Shown here: in pieces, positions 1 to 6,100 of the stretch
Layout: every line of letters starts with the position of its first letter
Position numbering within the stretch: the stretch's first letter is position 1
Assembly (NCBI GenBank): GCA_900552715.1
Contig: USAV01000054.1
Span: 1 to 12,959 of the forward strand
Source of the DNA: an uncultured Veillonella sp.
GTDB taxonomy: Bacteria > Bacillota > Negativicutes > Veillonellales > Veillonellaceae
DNA length: 12,959 nt
Reading direction: 5' to 3'
Translations under genes and position numbers: made by a program
Notes under the pieces: generated by a model
Databases searched by the model: none
What the model was told of the DNA's origin: nothing
What the model saw: only the letters and a program-made list of their open reading frames with translations

Positions 1-135
1 AGTCACTCTCACATTCGCACAAGAAAAACTTGGAAACCGAACATTCAAAGAGTACGGGCGGTTGTAGACGGTGCTACTAAAAAAGTAAACGTATGCACTC
101 GCTGCCTTCGTTCTAATAAAATTACACGCGCGTAA
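1..135 (+). CDS. rpmB: 50S ribosomal protein bL28, C-terminal part (5' end outside window)
   Basis: The first base of the window is in frame with 44 sense codons and a TAA stop. The peptide opens SHSHIRTRKTWKPNIQRVRA, the conserved core of bL28, and ends with a Cys-x-x-Cys pair (VCTRCLRS, visible residues 32 and 35) and a basic tail. bL28 is usually about 60 residues, so roughly the last 70 percent is present. It is a structural protein of the large ribosomal subunit. The C-terminal CxxC is typical of zinc-binding (C+) versions, which carry a second CxxC near the N terminus; that part lies outside the window. The gene converges with dgt and the two share a two-way terminator. Confidence 0.95.
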   Translation, partial: SHSHIRTRKTWKPNIQRVRAVVDGATKKVNVCTRCLRSNKITRA

Positions 136-155
136 AATAAAAAGTACATGTACTC

Positions 156-214
156 TTTGGGGTTCTAGAGCCCCAAAAAAAGCAGTTAGTTCATTTGAAC
201 TAACTGCTTTTTTT
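156..214. terminator. Two-way intrinsic terminator between rpmB and dgt
   Basis: A perfect 18-bp stem (A7 plus GCAGTTAGTTC at 175-192, its complement at 197-214) closes on a four-base loop ATTT. It is flanked by A7 on one side and T7 on the other, so it can end transcription from both strands. That suits the convergent rpmB (+) and dgt (-). A second, smaller hairpin lies just before it: TTTGGGG at 156-162 pairs with CCCCAAA at 171-177. Its right arm overlaps the A-tract of the main stem, so the two folds compete on the + strand transcript. Confidence 0.93.
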
Positions 215-240
215 GTTATCTATGTAGCTATTACTAAAAG

Positions 241-1230
241 TTACAAGGTAATATTTGGAATGTAATACTGTTTAAATAGCTTAATAGCATATTGATCTGT
301 TAAGCCTGCTACATAATCCACCACATCACGGGTAGAATAAAACTCTCTTGTACTTTCACAGCCCTCCATATCGTCAGGATGTTCCATAAAGTGAGTAAAT
401 AAGTTTTTCACCACATGAGATGCCTTATTTCGATCTGGAATTAAAGCCGGCGCCAAATAAACATTTTTAAACATAAATTGACGGAATAGATTCATGGTCA
501 TCTCTATATCACTAGACATAGAAATAACAGGTTTATCTAAAGACTCTCGCACCATATCTTCAACCATGGCGGTGATCATACTAGAAGGAGTCATTCCAAA
601 GTGTTCACACACTTCAAAAGGTAATTCCTCAGCCGTCAACATACCAGCGCGCTGTGCATCATCAAAATCATGACACAAATAGGCAATGCGGTCTACAATA
701 CGAATAATTTGACCTTCCAAAGTGACAGGGATATGTGCCCCTGTATGACCTACGATGCCATCACGTACAGCAGTGGTTAAATTAAGACCTTGGTGGTCGC
801 CATGCTTTTCTAAAACCTCAACCATACGCAAGCTTTGTTCATTATGATTAAAGTGACCAACCATATCACGTAACGCATATTCTCCAACATGACCAAATGG
901 GGTATGTCCCACATCATGACCCATAGCGATAGCTTCTACTAAATCTTCATTTAGTCGCAACGCACGAGCCACTGTACGACCTATTTGTCCTACCTCAAGG
1001 GTATGGGTCATACGCGTCCGATAATGGTCACCTGGCGCAATATAAACTTGTGTCTTATGCTTTAACCGCCTAAAACATTTACTGTGAATAATGCGGTCCC
1101 GATCACGTTGAAAGGCAGTTCTAAGTGGATCGGGTGCTTCCTCTAAATCACGGATGGCATCGCGGCTTTTAGCTGCATAGGGAGAGAGAAGTAAAGCCTC
1201 CCGTTCCTCTATTTGTTCCCGTATATTCAT
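241..1230 (-). CDS. dgt: dGTPase-like deoxynucleotide triphosphohydrolase (HD domain)
   Basis: A 329-residue protein of the dGTPase family, which splits dNTPs into deoxynucleoside and triphosphate and so trims dNTP pools in the cytoplasm. The HD metal site is visible: His76 in RMTHTLEV, His105-Asp106 in GHDVGHTPFGH, and Asp180 in IVDRIAYLCHDFDDA. The N-terminal RDRDRIIHSKCFRRLKHKTQV is also typical. The length suits the shorter, type 2 dGTPase-like proteins rather than the roughly 500-residue E. coli Dgt. Its ATG overlaps the TGA of ppsR in an ATGA, and GGAGGG lies just upstream inside ppsR, so translation is probably coupled. It is the last gene of the ccpN-ppsR-dgt operon and ends before the two-way terminator. 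Substrate preference (dGTP or all dNTPs) cannot be read from the sequence. Confidence 0.93.
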   Translation of the reverse strand: MNIREQIEEREALLLSPYAAKSRDAIRDLEEAPDPLRTAFQRDRDRIIHSKCFRRLKHKTQVYIAPGDHYRTRMTHTLEVGQIGRTVARALRLNEDLVEAIAMGHDVGHTPFGHVGEYALRDMVGHFNHNEQSLRMVEVLEKHGDHQGLNLTTAVRDGIVGHTGAHIPVTLEGQIIRIVDRIAYLCHDFDDAQRAGMLTAEELPFEVCEHFGMTPSSMITAMVEDMVRESLDKPVISMSSDIEMTMNLFRQFMFKNVYLAPALIPDRNKASHVVKNLFTHFMEHPDDMEGCESTREFYSTRDVVDYVAGLTDQYAIKLFKQYYIPNITL

Positions 1231-2048
1231 TTACCCTCCGATGCACGGTTTTTATCGATCAATTGCATAACTAGAGATGCTGTTTCTTCGATAGATTTAT
1301 TAGAAACATCTAGCACTTGGCAATGTAAACGACGCATAATAGCCTTCGCGTATTCTAGTTCGGATTGAATACGCTCAATAGATGCGTAATTTGCTTCATC
1401 TTCAAGACCAATAGCACGTAACCGTTCACTACGAATATTATTTAATTTGAATGGGTCAATAATAAGGCCCACGATTTTCTTTGCTGGAATTTTAAATAAT
1501 TCCTCTGGTAATGGTACCTCAGGTACTAATGGCAAATTGGCAGCTTTAATTTTTTTGTAGGCCAAGAACATAGACAATGGTGTCTTACTTGTTCTAGACA
1601 CACCGATAATAACTACATCGGCCTTTTCAAAACCTGATGGATTTTTACCATCATCATATTTTACAGCGAACTCGATGGCTTCTACCTTTTTGAAGTATTC
1701 TTGGTCAAGCTTATGAACCATACCAGCTGTCATGCGAGGCTTTGTAGATGCTACAGTACCTACTGCATCGAGAACTGGGCCCATAATATCTACGGCAGGA
1801 ATATTGTATTCTGCTACTTTTTCATGAAGATATTTGCGCAAAGACTCAGATACGATGGTATGACAAATAACATGATTACCACGTTTTGCATCTGCTATAA
1901 CTTCATCAATTTGGCTTTCACTATCAATATAAGGAATACGAACAATTTCAATTTGTTCCTTATCATATTGACTCGCCGTAGCTCTTGCTACAGCCTCTGC
2001 GGTCTCCCCAAGGGAGTCCGATATTGCATAAATAATTTTTTCTGCCAT
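1227..2048 (-). CDS. ppsR: PEP synthase regulatory protein: bifunctional kinase/pyrophosphorylase (DUF299)
   Basis: A 273-residue protein of the DUF299 family. Members phosphorylate a threonine next to the catalytic histidine of PEP synthase or pyruvate phosphate dikinase using ADP, which switches the enzyme off, and reverse this by Pi-dependent dephosphorylation. The opening IIYAISDSLGETAEAVARAT is characteristic. The P-loop is at residues 149-156 (GVSRTSKT), followed by the conserved LAYKKIKAANLPLVPEVPLP. The expected target, ppsA, lies one gene away on the same strand. The ATG follows GAGGTTGATAGA; the TGA of the upstream ccpN-like gene is inside this ribosome binding region (10 bp between genes). 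The 3' end overlaps dgt by 4 bp. The choice of PpsA over PPDK as target rests on the neighbour, not on the protein itself. Confidence 0.93.
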   Translation of the reverse strand: MAEKIIYAISDSLGETAEAVARATASQYDKEQIEIVRIPYIDSESQIDEVIADAKRGNHVICHTIVSESLRKYLHEKVAEYNIPAVDIMGPVLDAVGTVASTKPRMTAGMVHKLDQEYFKKVEAIEFAVKYDDGKNPSGFEKADVVIIGVSRTSKTPLSMFLAYKKIKAANLPLVPEVPLPEELFKIPAKKIVGLIIDPFKLNNIRSERLRAIGLEDEANYASIERIQSELEYAKAIMRRLHCQVLDVSNKSIEETASLVMQLIDKNRASEGK

Positions 2049-2058
2049 TCTATCAACC

Positions 2059-2688
2059 TCAATGTATGCTACATTCTAAAAATACTTTCGCTACCGTCGT
2101 TTTAGATACACGGCCTACAACCTTTAGACGTTTCTTGTTTTCTACATCCTCGCGAACGACGACAGGTAAACAATCCACTTCATAATCTATCATCTTCTGT
2201 GCAGCCTCTACTAATGTATCTGTAGGCTCCACTGTTATAACCTTACTTACAGGGGTCATAATCATAGATATAGGCATTGTGTGCGAATCTGTTTGCCCCA
2301 TAGAGGCACGCAACAAGTCCTTACGAGATACTACACCTACTAAATAGGAATCATCACACACTAGAATAGTCCCTACATCTTCAGTAAATATAGTAACAAT
2401 CGTGTCATACAAACTTGTATCCCCATTGACTACGACGGCTTGAGATAATACATCACTTACCAGAAATGATTTTAATCGCTCCGCCGTTTGTGTTTCTTTT
2501 GAAAGTCCCACATAGTAGTAACCTACATTCGGACGCGCATCTAAAACACCTAGCATAGTTAACACCGATAAATCTGAACGCAATGCAGATCTAGTAACCT
2601 CTAAATGTTCAGCAATAGCACTGCCCGTTACGGGCCCTTCTTCACGAACGATTTGAGCAATTTGTTCTTGTCGTTTCGACAGTTTCAC
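2059..2688 (-). CDS. ccpN: CcpN-like transcriptional repressor: HTH plus CBS domain pair
   Basis: With a GTG start at 2688 the protein has 209 residues, close to B. subtilis CcpN, a repressor of gluconeogenic genes. A winged-helix HTH fills about residues 3-60 (KRQEQIAQIVREEGPVTGSA onwards), followed by two CBS domains at about 77-131 and 142-199 (GVVSRKDLL and a DCLPVVV-type strand), which usually bind adenine nucleotides. An in-frame ATG at 2706 would add six residues, but AAAGGGGG (2703-2696) lies inside that extension, seven bases before the GTG, and a TATAAT box sits only 10 bp upstream of the ATG. I therefore prefer GTG. It is the first gene of an operon with ppsR and dgt; ppsA next door is an obvious candidate target. 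The gene symbol is assigned by family and context; DNA binding is not shown. Confidence 0.88.
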   Translation of the reverse strand: MKLSKRQEQIAQIVREEGPVTGSAIAEHLEVTRSALRSDLSVLTMLGVLDARPNVGYYYVGLSKETQTAERLKSFLVSDVLSQAVVVNGDTSLYDTIVTIFTEDVGTILVCDDSYLVGVVSRKDLLRASMGQTDSHTMPISMIMTPVSKVITVEPTDTLVEAAQKMIDYEVDCLPVVVREDVENKKRLKVVGRVSKTTVAKVFLECSIH

Positions 2689-2695
2689 ACGGTAA

Positions 2696-2703
2696 CCCCC
2701 TTT
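2696..2703 (-). promoter_or_regulatory. Ribosome binding site that fixes the ccpN-like start
   Basis: On the - strand the site reads AAAGGGGG, then seven bases, then GTG at 2688. It lies within the six codons that a start at the ATG at 2706 would include. No comparable Shine-Dalgarno match precedes that ATG. Confidence 0.75.
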
Positions 2704-2716
2704 CATCTCTGTTTGT

Positions 2717-2745
2717 ATTATATCCTAAGTTACCATTCAGAAAAA
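2717..2745 (-). promoter_or_regulatory. Probable promoter of the ccpN-ppsR-dgt operon
   Basis: A consensus TATAAT (- strand, 2722-2717) predicts a transcript starting near 2710. The -35 position, 17 bp upstream, reads TTTTTC (2745-2740), a weak match that coincides with the U-tract of the ppsA terminator. A weak -35 may mean dependence on an activator, or that the operon is also served by read-through from ppsA. Confidence 0.55.
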
Positions 2746-2770
2746 GAGGAGACCAACGGGCCTCCTCTTT
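2740..2770 (-). terminator. Intrinsic terminator after ppsA
   Basis: On the - strand AAAGAGGAGGCC pairs with GGTCTCCTCTTT (2770-2759 with 2754-2743) around the loop CGTT. The stem is 12 bp with one G-U pair and is followed by a short T-run, TTTTTC. It begins 17 bp after the ppsA stop. On the + strand the wobble becomes an A-C mismatch, so the element points towards - strand termination. Confidence 0.8.
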
Positions 2771-2786
2771 CAATACCACTATATGA

Positions 2787-5168
2787 TTACCAAGTTAAGT
2801 CATCAGTTTCTTGACGACCACGACCAGTCATAGCATCGAGCATAATTCGTTGTTCGATTTGAGCCACCATTTTCTTAGTGTTCACAACCGCATCTGGGTT
2901 AACAGAAATGGAGTCGATACCACTCTTCACGAGGAATTCGCAAAGTTCAGGATACACACTTGGCGCTTGGCCACAGATGGATACAGTTTTACCATCTTTG
3001 TGAGCCACTTCAATGAGATGGCGAATCGCTCTGCGAACTGCTAGATTCCGTTCATCATAGATATGTTGAACTGTTTCGTTATCACGGTCACAGCCAAGAA
3101 CGAGCATAGTCAAATCGTTAGAACCAATGGAATAACCATCTACATATTTATTGAATTGATCAGCTAAGATAATATTTGCTGGAATTTCAGCCATAAGCCA
3201 GATTTTGAAATCTTTACCGCGTACAAGGCCTTCTTGAGCCATCAAATTAGTTACTAATTCAGCTTCCTCTACAGTACGGCAGAATGGAATCATAACTTGT
3301 AAGTTTTTGAAACCAAATTCATTACGTACTTTTTTGATTGCTTCTAATTCTAATTTGAAAGCAGGTGTATATTTTGGATCATAGTAACGAGCTGCACCAC
3401 GCCAGCCAAGTAATGCACTGGATTCATGTGGTTCATATTTGTCGCCACCGTTGAGATCACGGTATTCGCTAGATTTGAAGTCGCTCAAACGAACTACTAC
3501 TTGGCGAGGAGCTAATGCTTGACACACTTTACGCATACCTTCTGCCAATGTATTAACTGCAAAGTCACTGCGACCAGTTTCGATAAGGTGTAATGGATGT
3601 TCGTGAATGAAAGTAGTCCAAATGAACTCTTCACGCATTAGACCAATACCATCACATGGTAATACACCATGTTTTTCAGCTAAATCAGGATTGCCTAAAT
3701 TCATGTAAATCTTAGTGCCTGTTACAGGAACATATTCAGTTGCAACACTTGCAGTAGCTTGTGCTTCTGGCTTTTTAACGATATCTTCTAATACGCCATC
3801 ATATACGATACCATTTGTAGCATCAACAGTAATCATTTGACCATCTTTAATAGATGTTGTTGCTTCATGGCTACGGCTCTTAGTACCTACGATACAAGGA
3901 ATACCAAGCTCACGGCTAACGATAGACGCATGACAAGTCATACCACCAGCATCAGTAACGATTGCTTTTGCCTTTTTCATTGCTGGTACCCAGTCAGGAG
4001 CTGTCATAGCTGTGACAAGGATTTCGCCTTCTTTAAATTCATCAATATCCTCAGGATTGATGATAACATGAGCTTTACCGGCTGCATTACCAGGGGATGC
4101 TGGCAAACCTTTTACGATAATATCGCGATTACCTGCATCTAATGTGCTAGGTTTTTCAGATGTTTCTGGTTTTTCTTTACGGGACCAAACTGTTTCTGGA
4201 CGAGCTTGTAAAATCCAAATTCTACCGTCCCGTTCATCTACTCCCCATTCCATATCCATGTAGCAACCATAATGTTTTTCGATTGCTTTAGCGTATTCAG
4301 CAAGTTCCAATACTTGAGCATCTGTAATAACTTGCTGTTTAGCTTCATCTGCTGGTACGACTTCTTCAACACAGTCGCCATCAGCTTTACGAACCAAGCG
4401 GATATTTTTGTCATTGATCATGCGATCTGTAATTTCCATTTTAGCTTTATCTACACGGAAATTATCTGGTGTAACTGTACCTTGTACAACGTACTCACCA
4501 AGACCCCAAGAACCTTCGATAAGGATGTTGTTATCGTTGCCTGTTACAAGGTCAACAGTGAACATTACGCCAGCGGCTTTAGAGAATACCATCATTTGAA
4601 CGGCAGCACTCAATGCTACTGTCATATGATCGAAACCTTGTTTTACACGGTAGTATGTAGCACGATCTGTGAAAGTAGATGCGTAGCATTCTTTTACTTT
4701 CTCGATGATAACGTCAGCACCACGTACATTTAAATATGTATCTTGTTGGCCTGCAAAGCTTGCGTCTGGCAAGTCTTCTGCTGTTGCACTAGAACGAACT
4801 GCTACGAACGGATTTTCTTCGTTTACTTTTTTACCAAGTTCTTCATAAGCATGACGGATAGCATCTGCCAATTCTTTTGGCATTTCTTCTTCGCAAATCA
4901 TGCGGCGAATTTTAGCACATACTTCACGCAATAATGCAGAATTTTCTACATCATCTAACGCATCAAGCTCAGCGCGGATTTTATCTTCCAAACCTGTTGC
5001 TTTCATAAACTCACGATAACCATGAGCAGTTGTAGCAAAACCGTAAGGTACAGGTACATTAGTGGAGGATGTCAATTCCCCTAAGGAAGAAGACTTACCA
5101 CCAACTAAATTAACATCTTCACGTTTTAATTCATCAAACCAAAGTACGTATGCTGTTTCGCGATTCAT
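2787..5168 (-). CDS. ppsA: Phosphoenolpyruvate synthase (pyruvate, water dikinase)
   Basis: The 793-residue protein matches PEP synthase length (E. coli PpsA has 792; PPDK is nearer 880). It converts pyruvate, ATP and water to PEP, AMP and phosphate. The N-terminal ATP-grasp part runs to about residue 325 (LVGGKSSSLGEL; AVRSSATAEDLPDASFAGQQ at 123-142; WILQARPET). The swivelling phosphohistidine domain is at about 350-460, with DAGGMTCHASIVSRELGIP carrying catalytic His413 and Thr411, the residue expected to be modified by PpsR. The C-terminal PEP-binding barrel is at about 485-780, with LMAEIPAN, GSNDLTML and the active-site Cys732 in ICGQAPS. The ATG follows AGGAGGT with a spacer of about seven bases. 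It has its own promoter and terminator, and its regulators lie immediately downstream. All key residues are present. Confidence 0.97.
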   Translation of the reverse strand: MNRETAYVLWFDELKREDVNLVGGKSSSLGELTSSTNVPVPYGFATTAHGYREFMKATGLEDKIRAELDALDDVENSALLREVCAKIRRMICEEEMPKELADAIRHAYEELGKKVNEENPFVAVRSSATAEDLPDASFAGQQDTYLNVRGADVIIEKVKECYASTFTDRATYYRVKQGFDHMTVALSAAVQMMVFSKAAGVMFTVDLVTGNDNNILIEGSWGLGEYVVQGTVTPDNFRVDKAKMEITDRMINDKNIRLVRKADGDCVEEVVPADEAKQQVITDAQVLELAEYAKAIEKHYGCYMDMEWGVDERDGRIWILQARPETVWSRKEKPETSEKPSTLDAGNRDIIVKGLPASPGNAAGKAHVIINPEDIDEFKEGEILVTAMTAPDWVPAMKKAKAIVTDAGGMTCHASIVSRELGIPCIVGTKSRSHEATTSIKDGQMITVDATNGIVYDGVLEDIVKKPEAQATASVATEYVPVTGTKIYMNLGNPDLAEKHGVLPCDGIGLMREEFIWTTFIHEHPLHLIETGRSDFAVNTLAEGMRKVCQALAPRQVVVRLSDFKSSEYRDLNGGDKYEPHESSALLGWRGAARYYDPKYTPAFKLELEAIKKVRNEFGFKNLQVMIPFCRTVEEAELVTNLMAQEGLVRGKDFKIWLMAEIPANIILADQFNKYVDGYSIGSNDLTMLVLGCDRDNETVQHIYDERNLAVRRAIRHLIEVAHKDGKTVSICGQAPSVYPELCEFLVKSGIDSISVNPDAVVNTKKMVAQIEQRIMLDAMTGRGRQETDDLTW

Positions 5169-5195
5169 GTGAGAACCTCCTAGTCAATTAGTGCA

Positions 5196-5217
5196 ACACA
5201 TTAAACCTTTTACACAT
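5196..5217 (-). repeat. Direct repeat in the ppsA leader
   Basis: On the - strand ATGTGT occurs at 5217-5212 and again at 5201-5196, 16 bp apart, within similar contexts (TTTATGTGT and TTTAATGTGT). Both copies lie just downstream of the -10 box, where a bound repressor would block transcription. Whether this is an operator, for example for the CcpN-like protein, is inference only. Confidence 0.3.
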
Positions 5218-5219
5218 AA

Positions 5220-5248
5220 ATAGTATACCTTAATTTGTAATCTGTCAA
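5220..5248 (-). promoter_or_regulatory. Strong promoter of ppsA
   Basis: A perfect TTGACA -35 (- strand, 5248-5243) is followed after 17 bp by TACTAT (5225-5220), or after 15 bp by the better match TATACT (5227-5222). The predicted start leaves a leader of about 45 nt before the ppsA ATG. The -35 box contains the TGA stop codon of the upstream Nudix gene (5247-5245), so no separate intergenic promoter space exists. Confidence 0.8.
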
Positions 5249-5886
5249 TTTATATAAGGATTATTATGCAAATAAATCTCCTTATATATATCTAAAAAGT
5301 TTTTTAGCACTCGCCCCGTTAGTCCCCATATGGTGTATTGTTTATAGGGATAGAAATAAACGGAGTAGTTTTGTCTAATTTTCCAGTCTATGTTGTAGCC
5401 TTCTAATAAATGGAATGGAAAGTCCTTTAACGGTCTTGTAGCTATATCTAGATGACCTACAGTTGGCTCCATCTCTAATAGATATTGTAATGGAACGGTG
5501 AATACTTCTCCCACTTCATCAGGATTTGGTTTTAAATCACTTGTATGTAGGCGTACGGCTACGGCATATAGTTTTACCCCTATAGCAGATACCAAGCAGT
5601 CTAAATTACCAAGTAATTCTATTTTGTCTAAATCTATACCTAGTTCTTCAGAGCACTCACGCATGGCAGCATGGGCACTGCTTTTATCATTAGGTTCACA
5701 GTGGCCACCAGGAAAGCTAATTTCACCAGGCTGACGGCGGAGTTTGTTACTGCGCACAGTAAAGACTACATGATCTTCCCCATCGATTTCTAATAATGGA
5801 ACCGCTACTGCCGCAGTTATAACATCAATATCAGTAAGAATAGTATGTTCTCGTTTTTCTAGGAAATTAGATAGTTTCTTGTCCAT
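5245..5886 (-). CDS. Nudix hydrolase, CoA pyrophosphatase-like (NudL/YeaB type)
   Basis: With the ATG at 5886 the protein has 213 residues. Residues 42-61 carry the FTVRSNKLRRQPGEISFPGG signature of the CoA-diphosphatase (UPF0035) group. The Nudix helix follows: G61, then REC at 76-78, EE at 80-81, G83 and I84. The spacing between the Gly and the Arg is one longer than the textbook Nudix box, as in E. coli NudL. Such enzymes cleave the pyrophosphate of CoA or related dinucleotides with Mg or Mn. A longer reading frame starts at 5949, but GAGGATC lies just before the 5886 ATG and the added part covers an AT-rich palindrome, so the shorter form is preferred. The stop lies inside the ppsA promoter. 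The CoA substrate is inferred from the family motif. Confidence 0.85.
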   Translation of the reverse strand: MDKKLSNFLEKREHTILTDIDVITAAVAVPLLEIDGEDHVVFTVRSNKLRRQPGEISFPGGHCEPNDKSSAHAAMRECSEELGIDLDKIELLGNLDCLVSAIGVKLYAVAVRLHTSDLKPNPDEVGEVFTVPLQYLLEMEPTVGHLDIATRPLKDFPFHLLEGYNIDWKIRQNYSVYFYPYKQYTIWGLTGRVLKNFLDIYKEIYLHNNPYIN

Positions 5887-5912
5887 ATATGATCCTCTTA
5901 CTTTATAGTAAA

Positions 5913-5935
5913 ATTTATACAATATCTGTATAAAT
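5913..5935. repeat. Perfect inverted repeat in the leader of the Nudix gene
   Basis: ATTTATACA (5913-5921) and TGTATAAAT (5927-5935) form a perfect 9-bp inverted repeat around five bases. It ends 27 bp before the chosen Nudix start. Its symmetry and size suit a dimeric repressor operator; as RNA it would be a weak AT-rich hairpin. A looser copy of the same half-sites (TACA, six bases, TGTA) lies at 5984-5997. The binding protein is unknown. Confidence 0.5.
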
Positions 5936-5979
5936 GTTTTATGTATCAAATTAGTATTTTATATTTATCTTTTATATTC

Positions 5980-5985
5980 ATTATA
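5980..5985 (-). promoter_or_regulatory. Possible -10 box for the Nudix gene
   Basis: A consensus TATAAT lies on the - strand in the 214-bp gap between tyrS and the Nudix gene. No good -35 is found at 16-18 bp; TTGACG at 6003-5998 is only 12 bp away. The region is very AT-rich, so chance matches are likely. Confidence 0.3.
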
Positions 5986-6059
5986 CATTAACTTGTACGT
6001 CAATTTTTGAGTTACTATTAGTAGATACAATAGAGGAAAATCTTATAAAGAAAATGGAC

Positions 6060-6097
6060 AAAAAACTGTGATGAGGTTTCTCCCCCATCACAGTTTT
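6060..6097 (-). terminator. Intrinsic terminator after tyrS
   Basis: AAAACTGTGATG (6062-6073) pairs perfectly with CATCACAGTTTT (6086-6097), a 12-bp stem around a 12-base loop. On the - strand it ends in six Ts (6065-6060). It begins 3 bp after the tyrS stop. Confidence 0.88.
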
Positions 6098-6100
6098 ATA

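Noticed and set aside
1701..2105. Open frame on the + strand across ppsR and the ccpN end
   Set aside because: Antisense to strong ppsR coding sequence; the translation has no family resemblance.
4272..4733. Open frame on the + strand, 153 codons, inside ppsA
   Set aside because: Antisense to a clear PEP synthase, Cys/Phe-rich translation with no recognisable domain and no ribosome binding site; a shadow of the coding strand.
5887..5949. N-terminal extension of the Nudix protein (start at 5949)
   Set aside because: The added 21 residues come from AT-rich leader DNA containing a perfect palindrome, and a good ribosome binding site lies just before 5886.
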